A stretch of 64,000 bases of DNA from Bacillota bacterium (GTDB lineage Bacteria > Bacillota > Clostridia > Lachnospirales > Lachnospiraceae): positions 1-64,000 of the forward strand of contig JAEYLX010000022.1 in assembly GCA_023407575.1 (NCBI GenBank), in the 5' to 3' direction. The notes under the pieces were generated by a model. That model was not told the DNA's origin and searched no databases. It was given only the letters and a program-made list of their open reading frames with translations. A program made the translations under genes and the position numbers. Shown here piece by piece: positions 33,952 through 43,844 of the stretch. The first letter of the stretch is position 1. Every line of letters begins with the position of its first letter.

Positions 33952-36420
33952 ATGATGAAGATATTACTTTTAGGATTATTGTATCAAAAAGGTATGGAGG
34001 GAAAAGTCCTGGCAAAAAGCAGCCAGGGTCTTCAAACAGCGGCGGATACTTATCAGTGGCGGTTAATTAATGGTCTTGACCAGACTGCAAAAGAGCCTGT
34101 AACTATTTATAGTACAATGCCAGTTGGTACTTATCCAAAGAATTACAAACAACTGCTATTACCGACAGGTAATTGGGCGCATACCGAGGGAGCGAAGGAT
34201 TTAGAAATCGGTGGTATTAATCTACCTATTTTCAAGCAAACCTCACGTTATTATTATGCGCTTCATCATATTAAGAAATGGTGCAGGGAAAATCAGGAAG
34301 AAGACCTGGTAATCATTATTTACAGCATGTACCTCCCGTTTTTAAAGGCCTTAGTAGATGTGAAAAATAAATATCCTAAGTTACATATTTGTATTATAGT
34401 ACCGGATTTACCAAATGCGTTCGGAGTGGGAGGAAGTAAATACAGTTTGAAACGTAAGGTTTTAAAAACCCTGGAGGATTATCAATACAAATATACACAG
34501 AAGGCAGATAGCTATATTCTACTGACAAAAGATATGACCCACCCATTAAATATAATTGATAAACCTTATACGGTTATTGAAGGGATTGCCAGTAACAGGG
34601 AACCTTCGTTTGAGTCTAACTACGAGAACTCTACAATCCTTATGTATTCGGGAGCGATACAAAAGCAATTTGGCATTGATAAGCTTTTAGATGCATTTTG
34701 TCAGCTAACAAATCAAAGTTATCAGCTATGGATCTGTGGCAGCGGCGACGAACAGCAAAGAATTGAAGAAGCTGCAAGAAATGACAGTAGAATAACCTAC
34801 TTTGGGTATTTGACTTCGGAGGAAGTAAAGAATCTGCAGCAGCAGGCAACTATTTTAGTGAATCCCAGATCCAATGAAGGAGAATATACAAAGTATTCGT
34901 TTCCGTCAAAAACAATTGAGTATATGGAGAGCGGAAAACCGGTGCTTACCTTTAAGTTGGATGGTATACCGGAGGAATACGATGAATATCTGAATTATAT
35001 CCCAGGAAGTTCGGTTGAAGATATGAGTGTTTCCATTGCTGAACTAAGCGAAAAGTCAATAGAGCAGAAGGAAGAGATGGGAAAACGAGCTTATGAATTT
35101 ATTCAGCGAAACAAGAATCCTAAAACCCAGGCAGAAAAGGTTATTCGAATGCTGGAGGATTCCGTGAATAGAAAAACTGCAATTGTGCGCAAACAACATG
35201 AAATAAAACGAATTCTTCAAATCAATATAACCTATGGATACGGAAGCACTGGGCGTATAGTTGCACAAGTACATAACTTTTTAGAAAAAAAGGGATATCA
35301 AAGTTTTGTAGCTTATTCCGCTTATAACAGTACGCAAGCAGATACCTTTAAAATAGAAAATCAATTTCAAAACTACCTTCGAAGAGGTTTGAATCGTACT
35401 CTTGGCAGAAGATATGCCCATTCCTTACTGGGCACAAGAAGATTAATTCAAAATATAAAGAAAATCTCACCGGATTTAATTCATTTGCATAACATACAGC
35501 AAAACAGCGTGGACTTTCCCAGACTGTTTAAATTCTTAAAAAATTACGGTGTTCCTGTTGTCTATACCCTGCATGATTGCTGGGCATTTACAGGCGGCTG
35601 TTATCATTTTACGACTCTGGGGTGTAAAGGTTATTTGACTGGTTGTAAAGAGAAAGACTGCAAGCTTCCAGCCAAGGAAAAGGATATCATTAATCATACC
35701 ACCCAGTGGGTATATCAAAATAAAAAAGCTGCTTTTACCTCCATGGAAAATCTTCGGGTGGTTTGTGTATCCCAGTGGTTAAAATCCTGTGCTGAACAGT
35801 CTCTTATGAAGAATGTACCCCTTCAAGTAATCGAAAATGGAATTGATACATCCGTTTTTCGACCAATAAAATCCAAAATTCGGAGTGAACTTGGACTTTT
35901 GGAAGAAGATTTTGTAATACTTGGGGTTGCAAATCAGTGGGAAAACAAGGGCTTGCCAATATTTTTTAAACTTTCATCTATATTAAAACCTCCTTATCGT
36001 ATTGTACTGGTTGGAATTAATGGTGAAGAATGTCCCGATAATATTCTGGCAATTCCAAGAACAGAAGATATTGAGGAGCTTGTGAAACTATACAGCGTGG
36101 CTGATGTATTTTTTCAGGCATCATTGGAGGAAACCTTTGGGCTAACAGCAGCTGAGGCAATGGCCTGTGGTACACCGGTTATAACGTACCTAAGTACAGC
36201 CTGCTCTGAGGTGGCTGATGTGACCACAGGAATACAGTTAAAGAGCAGACATAAAAAAGAACTTTTACAAGCACTCGAAACGATTCGGGTGAGAGGCAAA
36301 GAATCCTATAGTCATAATTGTGTTGAAAGAATTCGCAATTATTTTTCCAAAGACCTAATGTTGAACAGATATCTGGGATTATATGAGGAGTTATTAAAAG
36401 ACAAGGAAGCTATGGAATAA
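33952..36420 (+). CDS. double glycosyltransferase (two fused GT4 units)
   Basis: The ATG at 33952 follows AAAGGG; nine upstream codons are rejected. At 822 residues it is about twice the usual length. The first unit (about 1-400) begins MMKILLLGLLYQKGMEGKVL and has GAIQKQFGIDKLLDAF plus NPRSNEGEYTKYSFPSKTIEYMESGKP. The second unit (about 425-822) begins RILQINITYGYGSTGRIV, carries the Cys-rich insert seen in the preceding gene and ends with ETFGLTAAEAMACGTPVIT. A single chain would perform two additions, perhaps in sequence. The fusion, rather than a missed stop, is supported by an uninterrupted frame of 2.5 kb. Confidence 0.8.
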   Translation: MMKILLLGLLYQKGMEGKVLAKSSQGLQTAADTYQWRLINGLDQTAKEPVTIYSTMPVGTYPKNYKQLLLPTGNWAHTEGAKDLEIGGINLPIFKQTSRYYYALHHIKKWCRENQEEDLVIIIYSMYLPFLKALVDVKNKYPKLHICIIVPDLPNAFGVGGSKYSLKRKVLKTLEDYQYKYTQKADSYILLTKDMTHPLNIIDKPYTVIEGIASNREPSFESNYENSTILMYSGAIQKQFGIDKLLDAFCQLTNQSYQLWICGSGDEQQRIEEAARNDSRITYFGYLTSEEVKNLQQQATILVNPRSNEGEYTKYSFPSKTIEYMESGKPVLTFKLDGIPEEYDEYLNYIPGSSVEDMSVSIAELSEKSIEQKEEMGKRAYEFIQRNKNPKTQAEKVIRMLEDSVNRKTAIVRKQHEIKRILQINITYGYGSTGRIVAQVHNFLEKKGYQSFVAYSAYNSTQADTFKIENQFQNYLRRGLNRTLGRRYAHSLLGTRRLIQNIKKISPDLIHLHNIQQNSVDFPRLFKFLKNYGVPVVYTLHDCWAFTGGCYHFTTLGCKGYLTGCKEKDCKLPAKEKDIINHTTQWVYQNKKAAFTSMENLRVVCVSQWLKSCAEQSLMKNVPLQVIENGIDTSVFRPIKSKIRSELGLLEEDFVILGVANQWENKGLPIFFKLSSILKPPYRIVLVGINGEECPDNILAIPRTEDIEELVKLYSVADVFFQASLEETFGLTAAEAMACGTPVITYLSTACSEVADVTTGIQLKSRHKKELLQALETIRVRGKESYSHNCVERIRNYFSKDLMLNRYLGLYEELLKDKEAME

Positions 36421-36453
36421 ATCCTTGAATACAATGGAGAGGCAGGAGGCAGC

Positions 36454-37641
36454 ATGGAGATGAATAAAACAGGGCTAGATGAGTTTCGATTGTTCCTTTT
36501 AAAGGGATGTTTTTATCTGACCATTATTTCCACTTTGGTCATATATTTTGCGCAACCAATGCAGATTACCATATTGGAGACATTAAGCAGCAGGTGCTTC
36601 CTGCTAAGCAATTTTTTTGCTTTTCTTATTGTAATCAGTCATTGCTTTCAAAATTACATTCCTTATAAAACTCATCAAGTGGTCATGATTATATTTATGA
36701 TAGGAGGGTCCTTCCTGTCTTATTTGTCAGGCACCAGTGGGTTGTATAATTATGTTATTCGTCTGTTATGCTACCTTGCCTTGCCCTTTTATTTATTATA
36801 CCTGGATTATATTAAACCGGATAAAGTGATGTTAAATATTATATTTATTGTTCATATTTTCATGGCACTTGTATTTGCATTTCACTCCATCAGTGATTAC
36901 CGATATCGTGGATATGAGGGCTATTTAGGTACGAATCAAGCCTGGCTAACCTTAGGCTACGATAATCCCAATCAGGCGGCAATGTATCTCTTAATTACGA
37001 TGATTGTTCTATTAGCGGGGGTGTTTTATTACAAGAATTACTTCCTCCGACTTATTCTAGCACTCCCTATGTTATATTTGGGTTACTTATTACAAGCTAC
37101 AAGTTCAAGAACCTGCATCTTTATTTTTCTATGGGTTATTTTAATGCTGGTATTAAAGAGGTGGATTCGATTAAAACGCATGTTTGTTGGGTTGTTTGTA
37201 TTGCTGCCTGCGTTGTTCATGGTGTTATATCCAATTATTTATGAAAGCAATTGGTTTACTTTCTTTGAAATTGCTGGTAAGACTGATTATTCCTCTAGAA
37301 GCGATATTTATCAAGCAGTATTTGATTCGGTTTCTAATCGAATCTTATTGGGTGATTTCAGTGCGTATGAACTGCAGAACCTTCATAATGGAACCTTAAG
37401 CATCTATGCATCCCTTGGGATATTAGGGCTGCTTTCCTTCTATGTATATATTTTCAGGGCATATTTCAATTTATTAACCTATGATTTGAAAAGTAAAACT
37501 GCCTATCTGGGAATGATTGGACTGCTTGCTGTATTTTTACATGCCTGTACCGAGAGCGCATTTTTAATCGGTGGTTCTATGTTCGCTGGTAGTTTAAGTG
37601 TATTGATACTACTAATTAAGTCCTCAGAACCAGGCTCGTAA
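36454..37641 (+). CDS. O-antigen polymerase/ligase-like membrane protein (Wzy-like)
   Basis: GGCAGGAGGC precedes the ATG. The 395-residue product has about ten hydrophobic segments from residue 12 to 390. A large hydrophilic loop between residues 140 and 185 (YRGYEGYLGTNQAWLTLGYDNPNQAA) and the later one with SRSDIYQ and LHNGTLSIYASLG resemble the external loops of Wzy and WaaL proteins, where conserved Arg and His residues act. It probably polymerises the repeat units made by the surrounding transferases. No flippase (Wzx) gene is visible in the window. Confidence 0.75.
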   Translation: MEMNKTGLDEFRLFLLKGCFYLTIISTLVIYFAQPMQITILETLSSRCFLLSNFFAFLIVISHCFQNYIPYKTHQVVMIIFMIGGSFLSYLSGTSGLYNYVIRLLCYLALPFYLLYLDYIKPDKVMLNIIFIVHIFMALVFAFHSISDYRYRGYEGYLGTNQAWLTLGYDNPNQAAMYLLITMIVLLAGVFYYKNYFLRLILALPMLYLGYLLQATSSRTCIFIFLWVILMLVLKRWIRLKRMFVGLFVLLPALFMVLYPIIYESNWFTFFEIAGKTDYSSRSDIYQAVFDSVSNRILLGDFSAYELQNLHNGTLSIYASLGILGLLSFYVYIFRAYFNLLTYDLKSKTAYLGMIGLLAVFLHACTESAFLIGGSMFAGSLSVLILLIKSSEPGS

Positions 37642-37660
37642 ACCTGTGGTTTTCTCGCTG

Positions 37661-37739
37661 TTTGGCTCTCGCCAAACAGAATACGTAAGAAATTATCCTT
37701 AGAAAGCAAGCTTTCACGGCTTATTTCTTACGTATTCTG
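37661..37739 (+). terminator. large inverted repeat after the wzy-like gene
   Basis: A 17-bp perfect inverted repeat, CAGAATACGTAAGAAAT (37677-37693) with its complement at 37723-37739, encloses a 29-base loop that itself holds AAAGC/GCTTT. A small TTTGGC-TCTC-GCCAAA hairpin lies just before it (37661-37676). No T-run follows directly. It could attenuate transcription mid-operon or be a small mobile repeat. Confidence 0.5.
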
Positions 37740-37788
37740 TCTGGTTCTGATTGGTTTCAAAATATAAAACAGGAGGAGGTGAATTAGG

Positions 37789-38970
37789 ATGAGACTTATT
37801 TTCGTATCAAATTATCTCACACATCATCAAATTCCTCTTTGTCTGGAATTATATCGTGTACTTAATTCAGAGTTCCTCTTTATTGCGACCAGTGACATTA
37901 GAATATGGCAACAGGAGCAAGGGTATTGCATTGAACAGGAATACCCCTTTGTTTTACATGTAAATAGCACGGAAGAGGATAATAATTATGACAGGATAGT
38001 ACAAATGATTATAAATAGTGAAGTGGTCCTCTTTGGTTCAGCACCGGAGGACTTTCTACTGAAAAGACTGAAGTATAAGAAAGAGGGAATAACATTTCGC
38101 TACAGCGAACGGTTGTATAAAAGAGGGCTTTGGAGAGCTTTCTCACCGAGAGGGATACTTCGCAGTTTGAATTCCTATCACCGTTTTTATGGAAGGAAAC
38201 TTTTTATGCTGTGTGCAAGTGCTTATACCTCTGGTGATTTGCTATTGCATGGTGATTATATCAATAGATGTTATGCGTGGGGATATTTCCCTAAATTAGT
38301 AGAATATGATCTGGATACGTTAATGAACAATAAGCCCAAGGAAAGATTAAAGCTAGTTTGGTGCGGGCGATTAATTAAATGGAAACATCCTGAAGTAGTA
38401 GTTGATTTGGCATTCAGATTAAAACAGCAAGGCATTGAGTTTGATCTTGAACTGATAGGTACAGGAGAATTGGAAGAGGAATTAAGGCATAGGATTGTGG
38501 AATTAGACCTGACGAATCAAATTACTTTAACTGGTGCATTGGAACCGACAAAGGTTAGAAGGTCAATGGAAGCAGCCAACATTTTTCTTGTAACAAGTGA
38601 CTACGAGGAAGGGTGGGGTGCAGTTTTAAATGAAGCTATGAATAGCGGTTGTGTAGTTTTTGCCAGCCATGCGGTGGGCGCAGTTCCCTATCTAATTAAA
38701 GACAGTATCAACGGGTTTATCTATGAAAGTGGAAGGAGGGAGGAGCTTTTCGAAAAGGTACAGAGAGTTATAAACGAGCCTGATTTACAGAAAGAGATTG
38801 GCAGTCAGGCATACCGGACTATTTATACAGAATGGAATGCCCAGGTGGCAGCAGAAAGATTACTATTTCTCCTGGAAGATTTAAAAGTAGCTGGCAGCAG
38901 TCATCGATATTTCACTGGGCCATGTAGTAAAGCCAAGGTTATTCGAAATCAATGGTATCAAAGAAAATAA
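37789..38970 (+). CDS. GT4-type glycosyltransferase
   Basis: GGAGGAGG lies ahead of the ATG. The 393-residue product has LIFVSNYLTHHQIPLCLEL at the N-terminus and, in the second half, LVWCGRLIKWKHPEVVVDL, LELIGTGELEEEL and EEGWGAVLNEAMNSGCVVFASH, the donor-binding region of GT4 enzymes. Substrates are unknown. It follows the inverted repeat, so it may begin a separately controlled part of the locus. Confidence 0.8.
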   Translation: MRLIFVSNYLTHHQIPLCLELYRVLNSEFLFIATSDIRIWQQEQGYCIEQEYPFVLHVNSTEEDNNYDRIVQMIINSEVVLFGSAPEDFLLKRLKYKKEGITFRYSERLYKRGLWRAFSPRGILRSLNSYHRFYGRKLFMLCASAYTSGDLLLHGDYINRCYAWGYFPKLVEYDLDTLMNNKPKERLKLVWCGRLIKWKHPEVVVDLAFRLKQQGIEFDLELIGTGELEEELRHRIVELDLTNQITLTGALEPTKVRRSMEAANIFLVTSDYEEGWGAVLNEAMNSGCVVFASHAVGAVPYLIKDSINGFIYESGRREELFEKVQRVINEPDLQKEIGSQAYRTIYTEWNAQVAAERLLFLLEDLKVAGSSHRYFTGPCSKAKVIRNQWYQRK

Positions 38971-38988
38971 GAAAGGCATGAATACTAT

Positions 38989-40152
38989 ATGGAAGTTTAT
39001 AATCAGAAACAAAACTGTTATGGGTGTATGGCTTGTGTGAATGTCTGTCCAACAAGTGCAATAGAAGCTTATGCTGATAAAGAGGGGTTTCTTTATCCCC
39101 GGATTCATGAGGAGCAATGTATTCATTGCGACAGATGCAAGGTAGTGTGTCCAATTACCAAGGAGATCGTAATTGAAGAAGATTTTAACCAAAGAATCTA
39201 TGCAGTGAAACATTTAGAGGAGAGCCTCCGGCTTAAAAGTACTTCTGGAGGAATGTTTCTGGCTCTTTCCGATGCAATATTGGAGCAGGGAGGTGTCGTA
39301 TATGGTGCAGTACTGGATGAAAACCTGACGGTTGTACATACGAGAGCAACGAATAAGACAGAAAGAGATCGTATGGTAGGTTCTAAATATGTTCAAAGTG
39401 ACATGTCGGATGTCTTTTCGTGGTTAGAAGCAGACCTTAAGCGTAATACTACCATACTTTTTACTGGAACTCCATGTCAAATAGCTGCAATTAAGGCTTA
39501 TGCTAAGGGAAAGAATACCTCCAGGCTAATTCTTTGTGATATTGTATGCCATGGAGTTGCTAGCCCAATGATGTGGAAAGAATATATTAGCTTTCAAGAA
39601 AAAAAGAAAAAGTCTAAATTAAAGTATCATTATTTTCGAACAAAAATAAATGGCTGGCATAGTATGAACTCAAAAAATGTGTATGAAAATGGCAAAGAAG
39701 ACCATGAAAGCCTTCGTTCACAATTACACATGAAGCTATTTCTTAGTGATCTGATCCTTCGACCCTGCTGCTATACCTGCAAATATTCCTCAATGAAACG
39801 TGGGAGTGATATTACCATCGGAGATTATTGGGGTGTAGAAAAAAGTCTTCCAACCTTCGATGACAATCAGGGAATTTCTTTGGTTTTGATTAATACTGAG
39901 AAAGGAAACGAATTGTTTCAGAAGGTCTCGAATAAGCTGAAATATATTGAAAGAAATGCCAGTGACTGCATGCAAAGAAATCTATTGGAACCGTCGATGT
40001 GCCCCTCCAATCGAGAAAATTTTTGGAGGGATTATCAGGAAAACGGATATCTATTTGTTTTAAAGAAATATGCAGGCTATGGACGAAGTCTTCGTATAAA
40101 ATATTCGGTATATCATAACTTAAAATCATTAAAGACTACTCTAAATCGTTAG
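38989..40152 (+). CDS. FrhB/FdhB-type protein with two 4Fe-4S clusters
   Basis: The 387-residue product starts with a ferredoxin-like domain: CYGCMACVNVCP and CIHCDRCKVVCP, each giving four cysteines for a 4Fe-4S cluster. Coenzyme F420 hydrogenase/dehydrogenase beta-subunit domains follow (STSGGMFLALSDAILEQGGVVYGA, VGSKYVQSDM, TPCQIAAIKAY, LCDIVCHGV). This architecture is common in polysaccharide loci, where it is usually next to a pyruvyl transferase, as here. Its reaction in these loci is not established; a redox step on a sugar or carrier is a guess. Confidence 0.8.
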   Translation: MEVYNQKQNCYGCMACVNVCPTSAIEAYADKEGFLYPRIHEEQCIHCDRCKVVCPITKEIVIEEDFNQRIYAVKHLEESLRLKSTSGGMFLALSDAILEQGGVVYGAVLDENLTVVHTRATNKTERDRMVGSKYVQSDMSDVFSWLEADLKRNTTILFTGTPCQIAAIKAYAKGKNTSRLILCDIVCHGVASPMMWKEYISFQEKKKKSKLKYHYFRTKINGWHSMNSKNVYENGKEDHESLRSQLHMKLFLSDLILRPCCYTCKYSSMKRGSDITIGDYWGVEKSLPTFDDNQGISLVLINTEKGNELFQKVSNKLKYIERNASDCMQRNLLEPSMCPSNRENFWRDYQENGYLFVLKKYAGYGRSLRIKYSVYHNLKSLKTTLNR

Positions 40153-40162
40153 GAGGGGTTGA

Positions 40163-41263
40163 TTGAAAACAGCAACCATTACCTATCATAATGTTTACAA
40201 TTACGGCGCTGTACTTCAAGCTTATGCCTTACAGCAAGCCTTATTAAATCTATCCATTAATAACGAGATTATAGATTACGCGCCAAAGCAAAATTATATC
40301 TATCAAAAAATCCCCGGTCGTTCTTTAAAAATAGTAGTGATAAATATAATTCGCCTTATGCTAACCATTAGGAATTTTAAATCAATGAAGAAAAGGCATA
40401 AGAATTTTGAGAAATTTATAGAAAAAAATCTCCAATTGACGAGAAAGTATATTACAAAAAATGAACTTCTATTAGACCCACCTAAAGCGGATATCTATAT
40501 CGCTGGAAGTGACCAGCTTTGGAATGTATCTAGAGGGTTAAAACGATCCTTTTTCTTAGATTTTGGTAGTAGAGAAATAAAGAAAGTAAGTTATGCAGTT
40601 AGTATGGGTTCAAGTGTTGTACCAGAACAATTACAATCACAAATACGAGAGTTATTAGGTGATTTTACAGCTATTTCTGTTCGAGAGCTGGAAACACGAC
40701 AATATCTGGAGGAGCTCTTGGAACACAGGAATTTTGTATTGCAACATATGGATCCAGTATTCTTACTTAGGAAAGAAACCTGGGCTTCCTTTTCCATAAT
40801 GAAAGCTCTGCCTTATCCCTATATTCTGTGTTACCCCATGTCAGGGCATCCACTACTCCCTGGAGCTATCAAGAAGTTAAAGGAACTCACAGGTTACAAA
40901 GTCGTTCTACTTACCTCTGAAATTACATTTCTTAGGGGGGATGTCACGATAAAGTGTGCTAAAGTAGAAGAGTTTGTCAACCTTTTTCAAAATGCAGAAT
41001 ATGTACTTACAACTTCCTTTCATGGCACTGCATTTTCTACAATATTTAATAAAAAGTTCTTTTCCTTTCTTGGTAATTCAGCACCAGGACGAATAACAGG
41101 CCTTCTGACACAGTTGGAGTTACAAGATCGAATTATAAATAACCTGAAGGAAATTACGACACAGGAGATAGATTATAGTAAAACAAATTTTATTATCGAG
41201 GAAAATAGACAAAAGGCAATCGAATACCTGAATTCGTTTAAAGAACAATCACAAGTGGAGTGA
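40163..41263 (+). CDS. polysaccharide pyruvyl transferase family protein
   Basis: A TTG start is chosen after AGGAGGGG. The 366-residue product begins KTATITYHNVYNYGAVLQAYALQ, the N-terminal pattern of polysaccharide pyruvyl transferases, and has IYIAGSDQLWN, SYAVSMGSS, PYILCYPMSG and LTTSFHGTAFSTIFNK, all typical for the family. Members add a ketal pyruvate from phosphoenolpyruvate to a sugar, placing a negative charge on the glycan. It is ten bases from the FrhB-type gene and may depend on it. Confidence 0.85.
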   Translation: MKTATITYHNVYNYGAVLQAYALQQALLNLSINNEIIDYAPKQNYIYQKIPGRSLKIVVINIIRLMLTIRNFKSMKKRHKNFEKFIEKNLQLTRKYITKNELLLDPPKADIYIAGSDQLWNVSRGLKRSFFLDFGSREIKKVSYAVSMGSSVVPEQLQSQIRELLGDFTAISVRELETRQYLEELLEHRNFVLQHMDPVFLLRKETWASFSIMKALPYPYILCYPMSGHPLLPGAIKKLKELTGYKVVLLTSEITFLRGDVTIKCAKVEEFVNLFQNAEYVLTTSFHGTAFSTIFNKKFFSFLGNSAPGRITGLLTQLELQDRIINNLKEITTQEIDYSKTNFIIEENRQKAIEYLNSFKEQSQVE

Positions 41264-41268
41264 ATTCT

Positions 41269-42426
41269 ATGAAAATATTATTTGTATCGGATTATTATCC
41301 AAGCCAGGAACAACCGCAGTTTTGTATCTTCATACAACAACAAGCACAGGCTTTACTCCAATTGGGACATCAGGTTGACGTAATTGTGCCTACGAATATA
41401 CATCATCTAAAGGAGCAATGCAGGGAAGAACTCTATGCTGGTGTGCCTGTTAAGTATTGCAAGTATTTTACCTTTTATAAGGGGATTTACTTCAGATCAG
41501 CCTTGCAGCGAAATTTAAAGATGTTTGAAAGCTTAGTAGATTTTACACAGTATGAGGTTATATCCATTCATATGTTTGATGAATATACGCTAAGAATTTT
41601 TACAAGGATTGCGAAAGAATATAAGAAAAAACTGGTGCTTCATTACCATGGGTTAAGTATATTATATGATCAAAAGCTCCCTCTGCTTGTTCGCCTTCTG
41701 CAAAGGAGAGGAGATAGAGTCTTGCATAAGTTAGTAGGAAAAGCGGATGCAGTTGTAGGGGTAAGCGATAAGGTATGTGAAAGGGTCAAGATCCATTTCC
41801 CGCAAATGCCCTTGTATACTGTTTATAATGGTGCAAATACCGAATTATTCTTTCCAGTAGCCTACAAAAAGAATAAGAACCTTACAATTCTAAGTGTGGC
41901 AAGTTTAAAGAAGATAAAGGGCAACCATTATTTAATTGAAGCCATTGGTCAGCTGACACAGAAATATAAAGATAGAGTAATCCAGCTGATAATTATCGGT
42001 CATGGTCCTGAGGAGGAAACACTGAAACAGCAGGTGGAATACCTTAGGTTGAAGCAAGTGGTGCATTTTCTTGGATATATTGATTATGAGGAGGTTGCCC
42101 AAGTTATGAAGGTTAGCGATATCTTTGCTATGCCTTCTTACTATGAAGCCTTAGGCTGTGCCTATCTGGAAGCAATGGCCTGCAAGGTACCTGTCATAGG
42201 TTGTTACGAACAAGGGATAGATGAGATTATTATTGATCGACAGAATGGACTCTTAGTACAGCCCCATAATACTGGAGAACTTTATGAAGCAATTGATTTT
42301 CTAATACAAAATCCAGAGGAAGCAAAGTACATTGCAGAACGAGGTTATGAGACAATAATTAATCACTATACCTGGGTGGATTCAGCCAGGACTTTAGTAG
42401 AGGTATATAGAAAGCTGATAGAATAA
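41269..42426 (+). CDS. GT4-type glycosyltransferase
   Basis: The ATG at 41269 is preceded by GTGGAG; the gene nearly touches the pyruvyl transferase. The 385-residue product has KILFVSDYYPSQEQPQFCIFIQQQA, YNGANTELFFP, LSVASLKKIKGNHYLIEAI and MPSYYEALGCAYLEAMACKVPVIG, a complete GT4 signature with the E-x7-E donor motif. Donor and acceptor are unknown. Confidence 0.85.
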   Translation: MKILFVSDYYPSQEQPQFCIFIQQQAQALLQLGHQVDVIVPTNIHHLKEQCREELYAGVPVKYCKYFTFYKGIYFRSALQRNLKMFESLVDFTQYEVISIHMFDEYTLRIFTRIAKEYKKKLVLHYHGLSILYDQKLPLLVRLLQRRGDRVLHKLVGKADAVVGVSDKVCERVKIHFPQMPLYTVYNGANTELFFPVAYKKNKNLTILSVASLKKIKGNHYLIEAIGQLTQKYKDRVIQLIIIGHGPEEETLKQQVEYLRLKQVVHFLGYIDYEEVAQVMKVSDIFAMPSYYEALGCAYLEAMACKVPVIGCYEQGIDEIIIDRQNGLLVQPHNTGELYEAIDFLIQNPEEAKYIAERGYETIINHYTWVDSARTLVEVYRKLIE

Positions 42427-42464
42427 GGTTAAAGACAGTGCACCATTTAATTTGATTTAAAAGC

Positions 42465-42533
42465 TCACACTTCGTGGCTGCTGATTTGCTTTATGCTGAA
42501 TAAAATAAATTTAGCAGTACGAAGTTTGTGTGA
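42465..42533 (+). terminator. imperfect long hairpin between glycosyltransferase genes
   Basis: TCACACTTCGTGGCTGCT (42465-42482) pairs imperfectly with the complement AGCAGTACGAAG...GTGTGA at 42513-42533, with bulges. It is the only clear structure in the 163-bp gap and may partly terminate transcription. Confidence 0.4.
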
Positions 42534-42589
42534 ATATTATTTTGCCACAGCGATAATCTGCTGGCGTAGGGAAGGAGATGGTTCTTAAT

Positions 42590-43825
42590 ATGAATTTATT
42601 GTTTATTACATATGACTTTTACCCTAATTTTGGTGCAAATTCAAATATAGTATATCGACTTTCGCAAACGTTTCTACAACAGGGACATGAGGTTCATATT
42701 ATGACTTTAAAGCCTTACCCTGATTTGCCAGAGCATGAGGTCTGGCAGAAAATATATATTCACCGCATAAATAGCAATTTTGATCGAACACAGGTGAAAA
42801 AATGCTGGAAGGAAGCACAGGTTTTTACAGCGGTGCAATTATCTAAGGATATATTTTTAGATCGATTTGTGAAGGAAGAATATAAGAAAAAACATTGGAG
42901 CCACCATCCATTTAAGCAGTTAAAGTACATCATAAGTCAATATGATCTAAAGGTAATTATAACGGTATGTTATCCGTTCGAGTCTTGTTTGCCTATGATG
43001 AAGTACCTGGAGCAGTATCCGAAAAATTTCAGGTGGATTATCTATATGCAAGACCCCTTTGCTACTAATTACTACTATCTTATGAATTATCCAAGACAGG
43101 AGTTAGCTAAGTTTCAATCGGAGGTTTTCTCCCTGGCAGACAATATTATCGTAACAGGTCCAATCTACAAGGAATTGCAGTTTGAATCCAAGGAGATACA
43201 GAATAAATTGAAAGAACTGCAATTTCCACTCATTACGAGACCGGAATTAACAAGGCAAACGGAGGACATTGAATTTAACCGTCGCTATATTAACTGTGTT
43301 TATGTAGGGAAATTAAACAAAGATACTCGTAATCCGAAGCGCTTATTTCAGCTATTCGATACCTTAAAGGAAGACTCAATTCGCCTTCACATGATAGGAG
43401 AGGAATTAGCCCCTTGGAAGAGGTTGGTGCCACCTGGTGCTACTAATATTATCTTTCATGGAATGAAATCAAAGGAAGTCTGCACCAATGCGGAACTTAA
43501 TGCAAATATCTTAGTTAATCTGGGAAACAGCATCAATAATCAATTACCAAGTAAGCTCTTAGAATACATAAGTACCGGTAAGCCAATTGTAAACTTATAT
43601 AAGGTGGAGGATTGCCCCTCGTTACAGTATCTTCAGAGGTATCCCTATCATTTCAGTATCCTAGAGAAGAATATTGAGCGCAAAACACCGGATAGGCTTT
43701 ATTCCTTCTGTATGCGCTATCGTAAAGAGAGATTAAACTATAGCTACATAAGAAACAGCTTCTATGACTGTACCCTTGAATACGTTAGTGAAGAGTTTTT
43801 AAAACTCTGTAGTTTAAAAGAATAG
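42590..43825 (+). CDS. glycosyltransferase family 1/4-like protein
   Basis: The ATG at 42590 lies 12 bases after GAAGGAG; a start four codons earlier overlaps that site. The 411-residue product begins NLLFITYDFYPNFGANSNIVYRLSQTFLQQGHEVHIM, a GT-B N-terminal domain, and has CVYVGKLNKDTRNPKRLFQLF, LHMIGEELAPW and LPSKLLEYISTGKPIVNL at the C-terminus. The donor motif is weaker than in the other GT4 genes of the locus. Specificity is unknown. Confidence 0.7.
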   Translation: MNLLFITYDFYPNFGANSNIVYRLSQTFLQQGHEVHIMTLKPYPDLPEHEVWQKIYIHRINSNFDRTQVKKCWKEAQVFTAVQLSKDIFLDRFVKEEYKKKHWSHHPFKQLKYIISQYDLKVIITVCYPFESCLPMMKYLEQYPKNFRWIIYMQDPFATNYYYLMNYPRQELAKFQSEVFSLADNIIVTGPIYKELQFESKEIQNKLKELQFPLITRPELTRQTEDIEFNRRYINCVYVGKLNKDTRNPKRLFQLFDTLKEDSIRLHMIGEELAPWKRLVPPGATNIIFHGMKSKEVCTNAELNANILVNLGNSINNQLPSKLLEYISTGKPIVNLYKVEDCPSLQYLQRYPYHFSILEKNIERKTPDRLYSFCMRYRKERLNYSYIRNSFYDCTLEYVSEEFLKLCSLKE

Positions 43826-43844
43826 GTAACCGCCAGCCTTTTTA

